NCBI GenBank assembly: GCA_036568605.1
Contig: DATCSE010000368.1
Location: 1 to 9,853 of the forward strand
Origin: DATCSE01 sp036568605
Lineage (GTDB): Bacteria; Pseudomonadota; Gammaproteobacteria; Burkholderiales; Burkholderiaceae_C
Direction of reading: 5' to 3'
DNA: 9,853 nucleotides
The position numbers and the translations under genes were made by a program. Positions 1-6,364 of the stretch are shown here, piece by piece. The notes beneath the pieces are model-generated. The model saw nothing but the letters and a program-made list of their open reading frames with translations, was not told the DNA's origin and made no database searches. The number at the start of each line of letters is the position of its first letter. The first letter of the stretch is position 1.

Positions 1-270
1 CGACGGGTTGATCGCGACCTTGTCGCCGACCTTCACGCGTGTCACGCCACTGCCGGTGCGCGCGACGATGCCCGAGGCCTCGTGCCCCGGGATCAGCGGC
101 TCGCGCATCACGAAGGCGCCGACCCGGCCGTGATGGAAGTAGCGCAGGTCCGAGCCGCAGATGCCGCCGGCGCCGAGGCGCAGCTCGACATCGTGGGCAC
201 CGAGCTCGGCCGGGGCGTCGTCCTCGAGGCGCAGGTCCTTTGCGCCGTGGATGCGGCAGGTGAGCGTCAT
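1..270 (-). CDS. Zinc-dependent medium-chain alcohol/polyol dehydrogenase, L-idonate 5-dehydrogenase-like (N-terminal part, cut by window edge)
   Basis: Translation from the ATG at 270 gives 90 residues, open to the window edge. The protein is the GroES-like N-terminal domain of a zinc-binding medium-chain dehydrogenase. The motif GGICGSDLRYF (residues 35-45) holds the catalytic zinc ligand Cys38. The motif REPLIPGHEASG (56-67) holds His63 and Glu64. GDKVAINPS (82-90) leads towards the usual structural-zinc cysteine cluster, which lies outside the window. The REPLIPGHE and VAINPS wording resembles L-idonate 5-dehydrogenases and related sorbitol/threonine dehydrogenases, which oxidise a secondary alcohol of a sugar or sugar acid with NAD(P)+ in the cytoplasm. 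The substrate cannot be fixed from this fragment. AAGGAG, 9-10 bases before the ATG (minus strand, about 280-285), is a strong ribosome binding site. A GntR-type regulator lies 28 bases upstream on the same strand and is its likely controller. Confidence 0.85.
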   Translation of the reverse strand, partial: MTLTCRIHGAKDLRLEDDAPAELGAHDVELRLGAGGICGSDLRYFHHGRVGAFVMREPLIPGHEASGIVARTGSGVTRVKVGDKVAINPS

Positions 271-298
271 GGGCGTGTTCTCCTTCGTGGCGGTTTCG

Positions 299-392
299 TC
301 ACCGCGCAGGCACAGAGGACGCAGAGGACCGCAGAGACTTGGCGGGCTTCTTGTCTCGGCGGCCCTCTGCGTCCTCTGCGCCTTTGCGGTGA
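299..392. repeat. Imperfect inverted-repeat element (two 40-base arms, 14-base loop)
   Basis: The left arm 299-338 and the reverse complement of the right arm 353-392 match at 35 of 40 positions, around a 14-base centre (339-352). The core is CGCAGAGGACGCAGAGG, with outer ends TCACCGC/GCGGTGA. Sequences of this CGCAGAGG kind are common dispersed intergenic repeats in beta- and gammaproteobacteria (family knowledge, not checked). The element overlaps the 3' end of the regulator gene: its outer end TCA (299-301) is the TGA stop read on the minus strand. As RNA it would form a long stem and might slow transcription or protect the upstream mRNA before the dehydrogenase gene. No T-run follows, so I do not call it an intrinsic terminator. 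Confidence 0.85.
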
Positions 393-1096
393 ATCTTTCC
401 CTGGCTGTGCGCGATGTTCGCGGTGAAGCGATCGTGCGAACGGGCCATGTGCGTGGCCATCGCCTCGCGTGCCGCCTCCGGCGAGTGCGCGGCGATCGCG
501 TCGATCACCGCGCGGTGCTCGGCGATCGCGATGCTCCAGGTTTCCGGCGTCTCGAAGTGGCTGCCGAGCTGGGCGAACAGCGGGTTGTGGCGCTCGTCGT
601 AGAGCTGCGCGACGATGCGCTGCAGCACCGAGTTCTGCGCCGCCTCGGCGACGCGCAGGTGGAACAGCCGGTCGCCGCGGGTCGGCATGCGGCCGGCGTC
701 TATGTCTTCCTGCATCAGCACCAGCGCCTCGCGCAGGCCTGCGATCTGCGGCTTCTTCATCAGGCGCGCGGCGTTCGCGGCGAGCTCGGCCTCGATCAAT
801 TGGCGCGCGCGTATCGTCTCCAGCGGCCCCTCGCCGGGGATCGCACGCGCCGCGGCGCCGGGCACGATGCCGCGCACATAGATGCCCGAGCCCATGCGGA
901 CCTCGACCACGCCCTCGACCTCGAGCGCGATCAATGCCTCGCGCACCGAGGGCCGCGAGACGCCGAGCTGCAGCGCCAGCTCGCGCTCGGTCGGCAGCCG
1001 CGAGCCGACCGGGTACTCGCCGCGCTCGACCAGCGAGCGCAGCTGGTCGGCGATCTGGCGGTACAGGCGTCGCGGTTCGATGGTCTGGATCGGCAT
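299..1096 (-). CDS. GntR/FadR-family transcriptional regulator (FCD domain)
   Basis: 265 residues. The winged helix of the GntR family spans about residues 10-75: YRQIADQLRSLV, then PTERELALQLGVSRPSVREA (35-54) as the helix-turn-helix, then the wing around RMGSGIYVRG (67-76). The FCD effector domain spans about 92-228. Asp142 and His146 (DRLFH), His194 (EHRAV) and His216 (THMAR) fit the metal-binding D-x3-H...H...H pattern of this family, which usually senses small organic acids. I chose the ATG at 1096 because the helical N-terminus (IEPRRLYRQIADQ) follows at once, as in the family. An upstream in-frame ATG at 1174 would add 26 unrelated residues and cover the promoter region. No strong ribosome binding site is visible. 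The last 31 residues (from Ile235) and the TGA come from a palindromic repeat, so the native protein probably ended near residue 234. It likely represses itself and the adjoining dehydrogenase. Confidence 0.9.
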   Translation of the reverse strand: MPIQTIEPRRLYRQIADQLRSLVERGEYPVGSRLPTERELALQLGVSRPSVREALIALEVEGVVEVRMGSGIYVRGIVPGAAARAIPGEGPLETIRARQLIEAELAANAARLMKKPQIAGLREALVLMQEDIDAGRMPTRGDRLFHLRVAEAAQNSVLQRIVAQLYDERHNPLFAQLGSHFETPETWSIAIAEHRAVIDAIAAHSPEAAREAMATHMARSHDRFTANIAHSQGKIHRKGAEDAEGRRDKKPAKSLRSSASSVPAR

Positions 1097-1159
1097 GGGG
1101 AACGCTGCGATGCCGGCGCACGGTGCGCCGTGGGAAGAGAGAGGGGCTGGCTGATGGCC

Positions 1160-1176
1160 AAGTGGCCTGACCAATT
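1160..1176 (-). promoter_or_regulatory. Candidate FadR/LldR-type operator AATTGGTCAGGCCACTT
   Basis: The minus strand reads AATTGGTCAGGCCACTT, an imperfect 17-base palindrome. Its 11-base core on the plus strand, TGGCCTGACCA, fits the FadR-subfamily consensus TNGTNNNACNA at 5 of 6 fixed positions. It lies at the expected transcription start of the regulator, right after the candidate -10, which is a typical place for autorepression. An overlapping perfect 12-base palindrome, GGCCAAGTGGCC (1156-1167), is also present. Binding by the adjacent regulator is inferred. Confidence 0.5.
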
Positions 1177-1183
1177 TGGGTAA

Positions 1184-1213
1184 AGAATAATTTAGCGCCG
1201 CCGTTCAGGTCAA
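1184..1213 (-). promoter_or_regulatory. Candidate sigma-70 promoter for the GntR regulator
   Basis: Read on the minus strand there is TTGACC (1213-1208) as -35, an 18-base spacer, and TATTCT (1189-1184) as -10. They sit in the only AT-rich patch of the divergent region. The -35 matches the consensus at 5 of 6 positions and the -10 at 4 of 6. Transcription would start near 1176-1178, about 80 bases before the regulator's ATG. The placement is an inference from motif and spacing only. Confidence 0.5.
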
Positions 1214-1222
1214 CATCGGGTT

Positions 1223-1281
1223 TGCCCCCGTGCCGGGGCAGATCCTGTGTCGGGCCCGACACAACTCTCGAACGTTTTCGA
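1223..1281. promoter_or_regulatory. Cluster of three inverted repeats upstream of the efflux operon
   Basis: Three dyads lie in 59 bases: TGCCCC-N6-GGGGCA (1223-1240), the perfect 18-base palindrome TGTGTCGGGCCCGACACA (1246-1263), and TCGAA-N4-TTCGA (1268-1281). They end 52 bases before the adaptor's ATG. The 18-base perfect palindrome is a good candidate operator for a dimeric repressor of the efflux operon, but no TetR, MarR or BaeR-like regulator for it is visible in this window. The dyads could equally be hairpins in the operon's 5' leader. No convincing plus-strand -35/-10 pair is seen. The AT-rich patch 1181-1193 may contribute a -10. Confidence 0.4.
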
Positions 1282-1333
1282 AGCGGGAGGCGCGCCCCGG
1301 TCGACCCGCCGCCAGCCCAGCGAACAATCCGCC

Positions 1334-2893
1334 ATGGAACAACCCGAGTCTCCGAATCCGCAGCCCGCCGCACCCGCGCAGCAGCCTCCAGGCGTCGCGC
1401 CGCGCACGCTGTCGAGAAAGAGCCGCTGGACCGGCAGCGTGGTCGCGGTGCTCGCGCTGGCGGGGCTGGGCTGGGCCGCCTGGCACCTGACGCACCAGCC
1501 GCGCAGCGCAGTGGCCGCGCCCGGCGGCCCTGGACCGGGCGGGCCTGGAGGTCCTGGCGGCTTCGGCGGGGGTCGCGGCGGACCGCCGAGCACGGTGGGC
1601 GTCGCGGTCGCGCGGCGCGCCGACATCCCGATCCTGATCGAGGCGCTGGGCACCGTCACGCCGGCCGCGAACGTCACGGTCCGGCCGCAGGTCGCCGGCG
1701 TGATCACGCAGGTGCTGTTCCGCGAGGGGCAGATGGTCAAGAAAGGCGAGGTGCTCGCGACCATCGACCCGAAGCCGTTCGAGATGGCGCTGGCGCAGGC
1801 GACCGGCGCGCGGCTGCGCGACGAGGCCCAGCTCGAGGCCGCCCGCGTGACGCTGCAGCGCTACCAGACGCTGCTGAAGCAGGACTCGATCGCCCGCCAG
1901 GACGTCGACACCCAGGCCGCGCTGGTCAAGCAGCTCGAAGGCACGGTCACGATAGACCGCGCGAACGAGGGCACCGCGAAGCTGAACCTGGACTACTCGC
2001 GCATCGTCGCGCCGGTGGCCGGCCGCGTCGGGCTGCGCACCATCGATGCCGGCAACTACATCGCCGCCGGCGACTCGACCGGCGTCGCGGTGATCACGCA
2101 GATCGCGCCGATCGACATCGAGTTCGCGATCCCGCAGGACCGCGTGCCCGAGATCCAGCAGCAGGTCGCGGCCGGCGCCCAACTCGGCGTCGCGGCCTAC
2201 GACCGCTCGCGCACGAAGCGGCTGGACAGCGGCACGTTCTCGACCTTGGACAACCAGGTCGACACGACCACCGGCACCGTGAAGGCCAAGGCCCGCTTCG
2301 CGAACGCCGACGGCGCGCTGTTCCCGAACCAGTTCGTCAACGTGCGGCTGCAGCTGCGCACCATCGACGGCGCGGTGGTCGTGCCGGTGACCGCGCTGCG
2401 CCACGGGCCGAACGGCGACTTCGTCTATGTCGTCAACGAGGACAAGACCGTGTCGCTGCGCAACGTGACGCGCGGCGAGGCCGGCGTCGACAACGTCGCG
2501 ATCGCGACGGGCCTCGCGTTGGGCGAGCAGGTCGTCACCGAAGGCGGCGACCGGCTGAAGGACGGCGCCCGGGTGCAGACCAGTGTCGACCGGCCGGCCG
2601 GCGCGGCATCGGGTGCGGCGTCCGGCGCGCATGGGCGGCGCGAGCGCGGCGGCTTCGGCGCCAACGGCCCCGGCTTCGGCGCGAGCGCGCCGATCTCATC
2701 GGCCGCATCGGCACCGGCCCAGAAGGTCGCATTGCCGACACCCGAGCAGCGCCAGCGCATGCTCGATTCGGCGAAGGACGACCCGGAGCAGCTCGAACGC
2801 CGCAAGCGCTTTCTCGAAGCGCTGGATCGCGGCGACCCGGCCGCGTTGGAGCGCTGGCAGCAGATGGCGGCGCGGCGCCGCGACGGTTCCTAG
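1334..2893 (+). CDS. mdtA: RND efflux periplasmic adaptor (membrane fusion protein), MdtA-like
   Basis: 519 residues from the ATG at 1334 (MEQPESPNPQ). The adaptor would link the inner-membrane RND permeases to the outer membrane channel. A proline-rich cytoplasmic start is followed by one membrane anchor (about 33-52), then a glycine-rich linker (about 61-87). The lipoyl/barrel-sandwich half motif VTVRPQVAGVITQVLFREGQ lies about 115-134. An alpha-helical hairpin follows (about 150-215), then the second lipoyl half around YSRIVAPVAGRVGLRTID, then beta-barrel and membrane-proximal domains to about 418. E. coli MdtA has about 415 residues. The extra ~100 here form a tail: a Gly/Ala/Arg-rich stretch, then a charged, probably helical end (about 469-519). 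An in-frame GTG at 1247 would extend it into the palindrome cluster and gives no family-like sequence. No good Shine-Dalgarno precedes either start. It is first in the efflux operon, 207 bases before mdtB. Confidence 0.9.
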   Translation: MEQPESPNPQPAAPAQQPPGVAPRTLSRKSRWTGSVVAVLALAGLGWAAWHLTHQPRSAVAAPGGPGPGGPGGPGGFGGGRGGPPSTVGVAVARRADIPILIEALGTVTPAANVTVRPQVAGVITQVLFREGQMVKKGEVLATIDPKPFEMALAQATGARLRDEAQLEAARVTLQRYQTLLKQDSIARQDVDTQAALVKQLEGTVTIDRANEGTAKLNLDYSRIVAPVAGRVGLRTIDAGNYIAAGDSTGVAVITQIAPIDIEFAIPQDRVPEIQQQVAAGAQLGVAAYDRSRTKRLDSGTFSTLDNQVDTTTGTVKAKARFANADGALFPNQFVNVRLQLRTIDGAVVVPVTALRHGPNGDFVYVVNEDKTVSLRNVTRGEAGVDNVAIATGLALGEQVVTEGGDRLKDGARVQTSVDRPAGAASGAASGAHGRRERGGFGANGPGFGASAPISSAASAPAQKVALPTPEQRQRMLDSAKDDPEQLERRKRFLEALDRGDPAALERWQQMAARRRDGS

Positions 2894-2913
2894 CATGACG
2901 GTTTCGCGAGAAG

Positions 2914-2987
2914 CTCCGTTCGGGCTGAGCTTGTCGAAGCCCTTGCGGTCCGCCATCGGCCCTTCGACGAGCTCAGGGCGAACGGAG
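2914..2987. repeat. REP-like palindromic unit 1
   Basis: 26-base arms at 2914-2939 and 2962-2987 are near-perfect inverted repeats around a 22-base centre. The arms have the core TTCGGGCTGAGCTTGTCGAA and its counterpart CTTCGACGAGCTCAGGGCGAA. This is the GAGCTTGTCGAAG type of dispersed palindrome familiar from many beta- and gammaproteobacterial intergenic regions (general knowledge, not checked). It starts 20 bases after the adaptor's stop codon and would fold into a stable hairpin in the operon mRNA. Confidence 0.85.
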
Positions 2988-2997
2988 GGCCGCGAGT

Positions 2998-3071
2998 CCC
3001 CGTTCGGGCTGAGCCTGTCGAAGCCAGCGCGGCGCGCCATCGGCCCTTCGACAAGCTCAGGGCGAACGGGG
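2998..3071. repeat. REP-like palindromic unit 2
   Basis: A second copy of the same 74-base palindrome, with arms 2998-3023 and 3046-3071, starting exactly 84 bases after unit 1 in the same orientation. The centre differs from unit 1 (AGCGCGGCGCG against CTTGCGGTCCG), while CCATCGGCCC is shared. The arms differ by a few bases from unit 1 (GAGCCTGTCG, CGACAAGC). It ends 29 bases before mdtB. A short direct repeat follows (GAACGGGGG at about 3064 and again at about 3082), the second copy lying close to the mdtB ribosome binding region. Confidence 0.85.
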
Positions 3072-3100
3072 GTTGGAAACCGAACGGGGGATGGGGACAC

Positions 3101-6100
3101 ATGAGCCCCTCCAAGCCCTTCATCGAGCGCCCGGTCGCGACCTCGCTGCTGATGCTGGCGATCGTGCTCGCCGGCCTGGTCGGCTTCAAGTTCCTGCCGC
3201 TGTCGGCGCTGCCGCAGGTCGACTACCCGACGATCCAGGTGCAGACGCTGTACCCCGGCGCCAGCCCCGAGGTGATGAGCAACACCGTCACCGCGCCGCT
3301 GGAGCGCCAGTTCGGCCAGATGGCCGGCATGGACCGCATGGCCTCGACCAGCGCGGCCGGCGTTTCGATCATCACGCTGCAGTTCTCGCTGGGGCTGTCG
3401 CTGGACGTCGCCGAGCAGGAGGTGCAGGCCGCGATCAACGCCGGCGGCTCGTTGCTGCCGGCCGACCTGCCGGCGCCGCCGGTCTACGCGAAGGTCAACC
3501 CAGCCGATGCGCCGGTGCTGACGCTCGCGATCACCTCCGATTCGCTGCCGCTGACCGAGGTGCAGAACCTCGTGAACACGCGGCTCGCGCAGAAGATCAG
3601 CCAGGTCACCGGGGTCGGGCTGGTGTCGCTGTCGGGCGGGCAGCGGCCGGCGATGCGCATCCAGGCCGACACCCAGGCGCTGGCCGCCAACGGCATCGGG
3701 CTGGACAGCCTGCGCACCGCGATCAGCGCGGCCAACTCGAACGCCGCGAAAGGCAGCTTCGATGGCCCGAAGCGCGCCTACTCGATCAACTCGAACGACC
3801 AGCTGCTGACGGTCGACGACTACAAGAACCTGATCGTCTCGTACAAGAACGGCGCGCCGATCCGCATGGTCGATGTCGCGCGGGTCGTCAGCGGTGCCGA
3901 GAACAACCAGCTCGGCGCGTGGGCCGGCACCGACTGCGACGAAGGCCACAGCGGCTGCTTCGGCGCGAACCCCGCGCGCGAGCTGCAGCCGGCGATCGTG
4001 CTGAACGTGCAGCGCCAGCCCGGCGCGAACGTGATCGCGACGGTCGACGCGATCAAGAAGCAGCTGCCGACGCTGTCGGCCGGCCTGCCCGCCTCGGTCA
4101 AGGTCGAGGTGCTGGCGGACCGCACGAACGGCATCCGTGCTTCGGTCGAGCATGTCGAGATGGAACTGGTGCTGGCGGTCGTGCTGGTCGTGCTGGTGAT
4201 CTTCGCGTTCCTGGGCTCGCTGCGCGCGACCATCATCGCGAGCATCGCGGTGCCGATCTCGCTGATCGGCACGTTCGGGCTGATGTACCTGCTCGGCTAT
4301 TCGCTGAACAACCTCTCGCTGATGTCCTTGACGATCGCGACCGGCTTCGTCGTGGACGACGCGATCGTCATGATCGAGAACATCAGCCGCTACATCGAGC
4401 AAGGCGAGTCGGCATTCAAGGCGGCGCTGAAGGGGGCGACGCAGATCGGCTTCACGATCATCTCGCTGACCGTCTCGCTGATCGCGGTGCTGATCCCGCT
4501 GCTGTTCATGAGCGACGTGGTCGGCCGGCTGTTCCGCGAGTTCGCGGTCACGCTCGCGCTGACGATCCTGATCTCGGCCGTCGTCTCGCTGACGCTGGTG
4601 CCGATGATGTCGGCGCGCTGGCTGAAGGCCGACCACGACCGCGCCGAGGCGCGCAAGGCCGCGAAGGCGGCGAGCCACGGCGGGCCGACGCGCGTGCAGC
4701 GCTTCTTCGCCGACCTGATGGCGCGCTACGACCGCGCGCTGGGCTGGGTCATCGACCACCAGGGCATCACGCTGCTGGTCGCGCTCGCGACCTTCGTGCT
4801 GACCGTCGTGCTCTACGTCCTGATCCCGAAGGGCCTGTTCCCGACGCAGGATACCGGCCAGCTGCAGGGCCGCATCGAGGCCTCGCAGGACGTCTCGTAC
4901 GAACGCATGGCGCAACTGCAGCAGCAGGCCGCGAAGGTCATCCTCGAAGACCCGGCGGTCGAGAACCTGAGCTCGTTCGTCGGCGTCGACGCGGCCAACA
5001 ACACGATGCTGCATGCCGGCAGCATGCTGATCAACCTGCGCAAGGGCCATGGCGACCAGCAGGTGATCATGGAGCGGCTGCGCGAGCATGTGCGCGGCGT
5101 CGCCGGCGTCACGCTGTACCTGCAGCCGACGCAGGACCTGACCATCGATGCCGAGACCGGCCCGACGCAGTATCGCGCCTCGCTCGAAGGCGTCGACAGC
5201 GCGACCATCACGCAGTGGATGGGCAAGCTGATCGAGCAGCTGCGCAGCCACTACCCGCGGCAGGTGCGCAACGCCAGCAGCGATGCCGGCGCGACCGGCC
5301 TCGCGGCGTATGTCAACGTGAACCGCGACACCGCGTCCAGGCTGGGCATCACCGCGAGCTCGGTCGACGACGCGCTGTACAGCGCATTCGGCCAGCGCAT
5401 CGTCTCGACCATCTTCACCGAGACCAACCAGTACCGCGTGATCCTCGAGGCGCGGCCCGGGCTGGTCGGCACCGCGGCCGACCTGGGCAAGCTGAACCTG
5501 ATCGCCAGCGGCGGCACCGCGACGCCGCTGTCGGCGTTCGCGGCAATCAACGAGCAGCAGGCGCCGCTGCAGATCACCCACGTCGCGCAGTACCCGGCCG
5601 GCACGCTGAACTTCGACACCGCGCCGGGCGTCGCGCTCGGCGAGGCGGTGGACGCGATCCGCCAGGCCGCGAAGGACATCGCCATGCCGGCCAGCGTGAC
5701 GATGACCTTCCTCGGCGCGTCCGGTGCTTACGAGAAGTCGCTGGCCAACCAGCTCTGGCTGATCCTGGCCGCGGTGGTCTGCGTCTACATCGTGCTGGGC
5801 GTGCTGTACGAGAGCTACGTGCACCCGCTGACGATCTTGTCGACGCTGCCGTCGGCCGGCATCGGCGCGCTGCTCGCGCTGATGATCGCCGGCCACGATC
5901 TGGGCGTGATCGGCATCATCGGCATCATCCTCTTGATCGGCATCGTCAAGAAGAACGCGATCATGATGATCGACTTCGCGATCGACGCCGAACGCACCGA
6001 AGGCAAGAGCCCGCGCGAGGCGATCCACCAGGCCGCGCTGCTGCGCCTGCGGCCCATCCTGATGACCACGCTGGCTGCGCTGTTTGCCGCGGTGCCGCTG

Positions 6101-6349
6101 ATGTTCAGCTGGGGCGACGGCGCCGAACTGCGCCGCCCGCTGGGCCTGGCGATCTTCGGCGGGCTGGTCGTCAGCCAGCTGCTGACGCTGTTCACGACGC
6201 CGGTGATCTATCTGATGTTCGATCGGCTGGGGGGCGGGACGACGAGGCGGGTGATGGATGACGAGCCACCCTCACCCCCACCCTCTCCCGCCGGCGGGAG
6301 AGGGAGTGCACCGCTCGTTCCCTCTGCCCGCTCGCGGGGAGAGGGCTAG
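3101..6349 (+). CDS. mdtB: RND efflux permease, MdtB-like
   Basis: 1082 residues. This is a proton-driven inner-membrane RND transporter of the hydrophobe/amphiphile efflux class. The start MSPSKPFIERPVATSLLMLA is typical, and a purine-rich GGGGGATGGGGA precedes it. TM1 lies about 12-30, followed by a large periplasmic loop, TM2-6 after about residue 345, a second large loop, and TM7-12. The proton-relay residues are present: Asp419 and Asp420 in GFVVDDAIVMIEN, Lys951 in GIVKKNAIMMIDF, and Arg982/Thr989 in LRLRPILMTT (matching AcrB D407/D408, K940, R971, T978). E. coli MdtB has 1040 residues. The excess has two sources. One is a short periplasmic insert near 276-291 with Cys279 and Cys286. 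The other is a 27-residue C-terminal tail (PPSPPPSPAGG...) encoded by a palindromic repeat, which also supplies the TAG. It is expected to form a mixed trimer with the next gene's product. Confidence 0.93.
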   Translation: MSPSKPFIERPVATSLLMLAIVLAGLVGFKFLPLSALPQVDYPTIQVQTLYPGASPEVMSNTVTAPLERQFGQMAGMDRMASTSAAGVSIITLQFSLGLSLDVAEQEVQAAINAGGSLLPADLPAPPVYAKVNPADAPVLTLAITSDSLPLTEVQNLVNTRLAQKISQVTGVGLVSLSGGQRPAMRIQADTQALAANGIGLDSLRTAISAANSNAAKGSFDGPKRAYSINSNDQLLTVDDYKNLIVSYKNGAPIRMVDVARVVSGAENNQLGAWAGTDCDEGHSGCFGANPARELQPAIVLNVQRQPGANVIATVDAIKKQLPTLSAGLPASVKVEVLADRTNGIRASVEHVEMELVLAVVLVVLVIFAFLGSLRATIIASIAVPISLIGTFGLMYLLGYSLNNLSLMSLTIATGFVVDDAIVMIENISRYIEQGESAFKAALKGATQIGFTIISLTVSLIAVLIPLLFMSDVVGRLFREFAVTLALTILISAVVSLTLVPMMSARWLKADHDRAEARKAAKAASHGGPTRVQRFFADLMARYDRALGWVIDHQGITLLVALATFVLTVVLYVLIPKGLFPTQDTGQLQGRIEASQDVSYERMAQLQQQAAKVILEDPAVENLSSFVGVDAANNTMLHAGSMLINLRKGHGDQQVIMERLREHVRGVAGVTLYLQPTQDLTIDAETGPTQYRASLEGVDSATITQWMGKLIEQLRSHYPRQVRNASSDAGATGLAAYVNVNRDTASRLGITASSVDDALYSAFGQRIVSTIFTETNQYRVILEARPGLVGTAADLGKLNLIASGGTATPLSAFAAINEQQAPLQITHVAQYPAGTLNFDTAPGVALGEAVDAIRQAAKDIAMPASVTMTFLGASGAYEKSLANQLWLILAAVVCVYIVLGVLYESYVHPLTILSTLPSAGIGALLALMIAGHDLGVIGIIGIILLIGIVKKNAIMMIDFAIDAERTEGKSPREAIHQAALLRLRPILMTTLAALFAAVPLMFSWGDGAELRRPLGLAIFGGLVVSQLLTLFTTPVIYLMFDRLGGGTTRRVMDDEPPSPPPSPAGGRGSAPLVPSARSRGEG

Positions 6350-6358
6350 GGTGAGGGG
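6268..6358. repeat. CCCTCTCCC-type palindromic element across the mdtB/mdtC junction
   Basis: The outer arms are ACCCTCACCCCCACCCTC... (6268-6289) and ...GAGGGCTAGGGTGAGGGG (6337-6358), matching at 18 of 22 positions. Inside are two hairpins: a perfect 24-base palindrome at 6281-6304 (CCCTCTCCC to GGGAGAGGG) and a near-perfect one at 6320-6345. The same family occurs at 9631-9770. The element encodes the mdtB C-terminal tail and the TAG stop (6347-6349). It also carries the GAGG (6353-6356) that serves as the ribosome binding site 8 bases before the mdtC ATG. Confidence 0.9.
6353..6356 (+). promoter_or_regulatory. Ribosome binding site of mdtC inside the repeat
   Basis: GAGG within GTGAGGGG lies 8 bases before the ATG at 6365, in the outer end of the palindromic element. 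It is the only Shine-Dalgarno-like sequence available for mdtC. The repeat's inverted arm could pair with it, so folding might influence mdtC translation (inference). Confidence 0.6.
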
Positions 6359-6364
6359 TCCCCC

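Noticed and set aside
1097..1174. Upstream ATG (1174) for the GntR regulator
   Set aside because: The added 26 residues overlap the likely operator and transcription start and are not part of the GntR fold.
1247..1333. Upstream GTG start for the adaptor
   Set aside because: It would begin inside the 18-base palindrome and adds 29 residues unlike any adaptor leader. The ATG at 1334 gives a sensible cytoplasmic start before the membrane anchor.
2696..6028. Very long antisense open frame (about 1,110 codons) opposite mdtB
   Set aside because: It is a shadow of GC-rich codon use. The translation is Arg/Asp/His/Gln-rich with no membrane or enzyme motifs, while the plus strand encodes a complete RND permease.
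3073..6261. Second plus-strand open frame over the first permease
   Set aside because: It lies one frame off the RND permease and gives an Arg/Ala/Gly-rich sequence without family motifs.
6281..6345. Hairpins read as intrinsic terminators
   Set aside because: No T-run follows, and the operon clearly continues with mdtC 15 bases after the mdtB stop.
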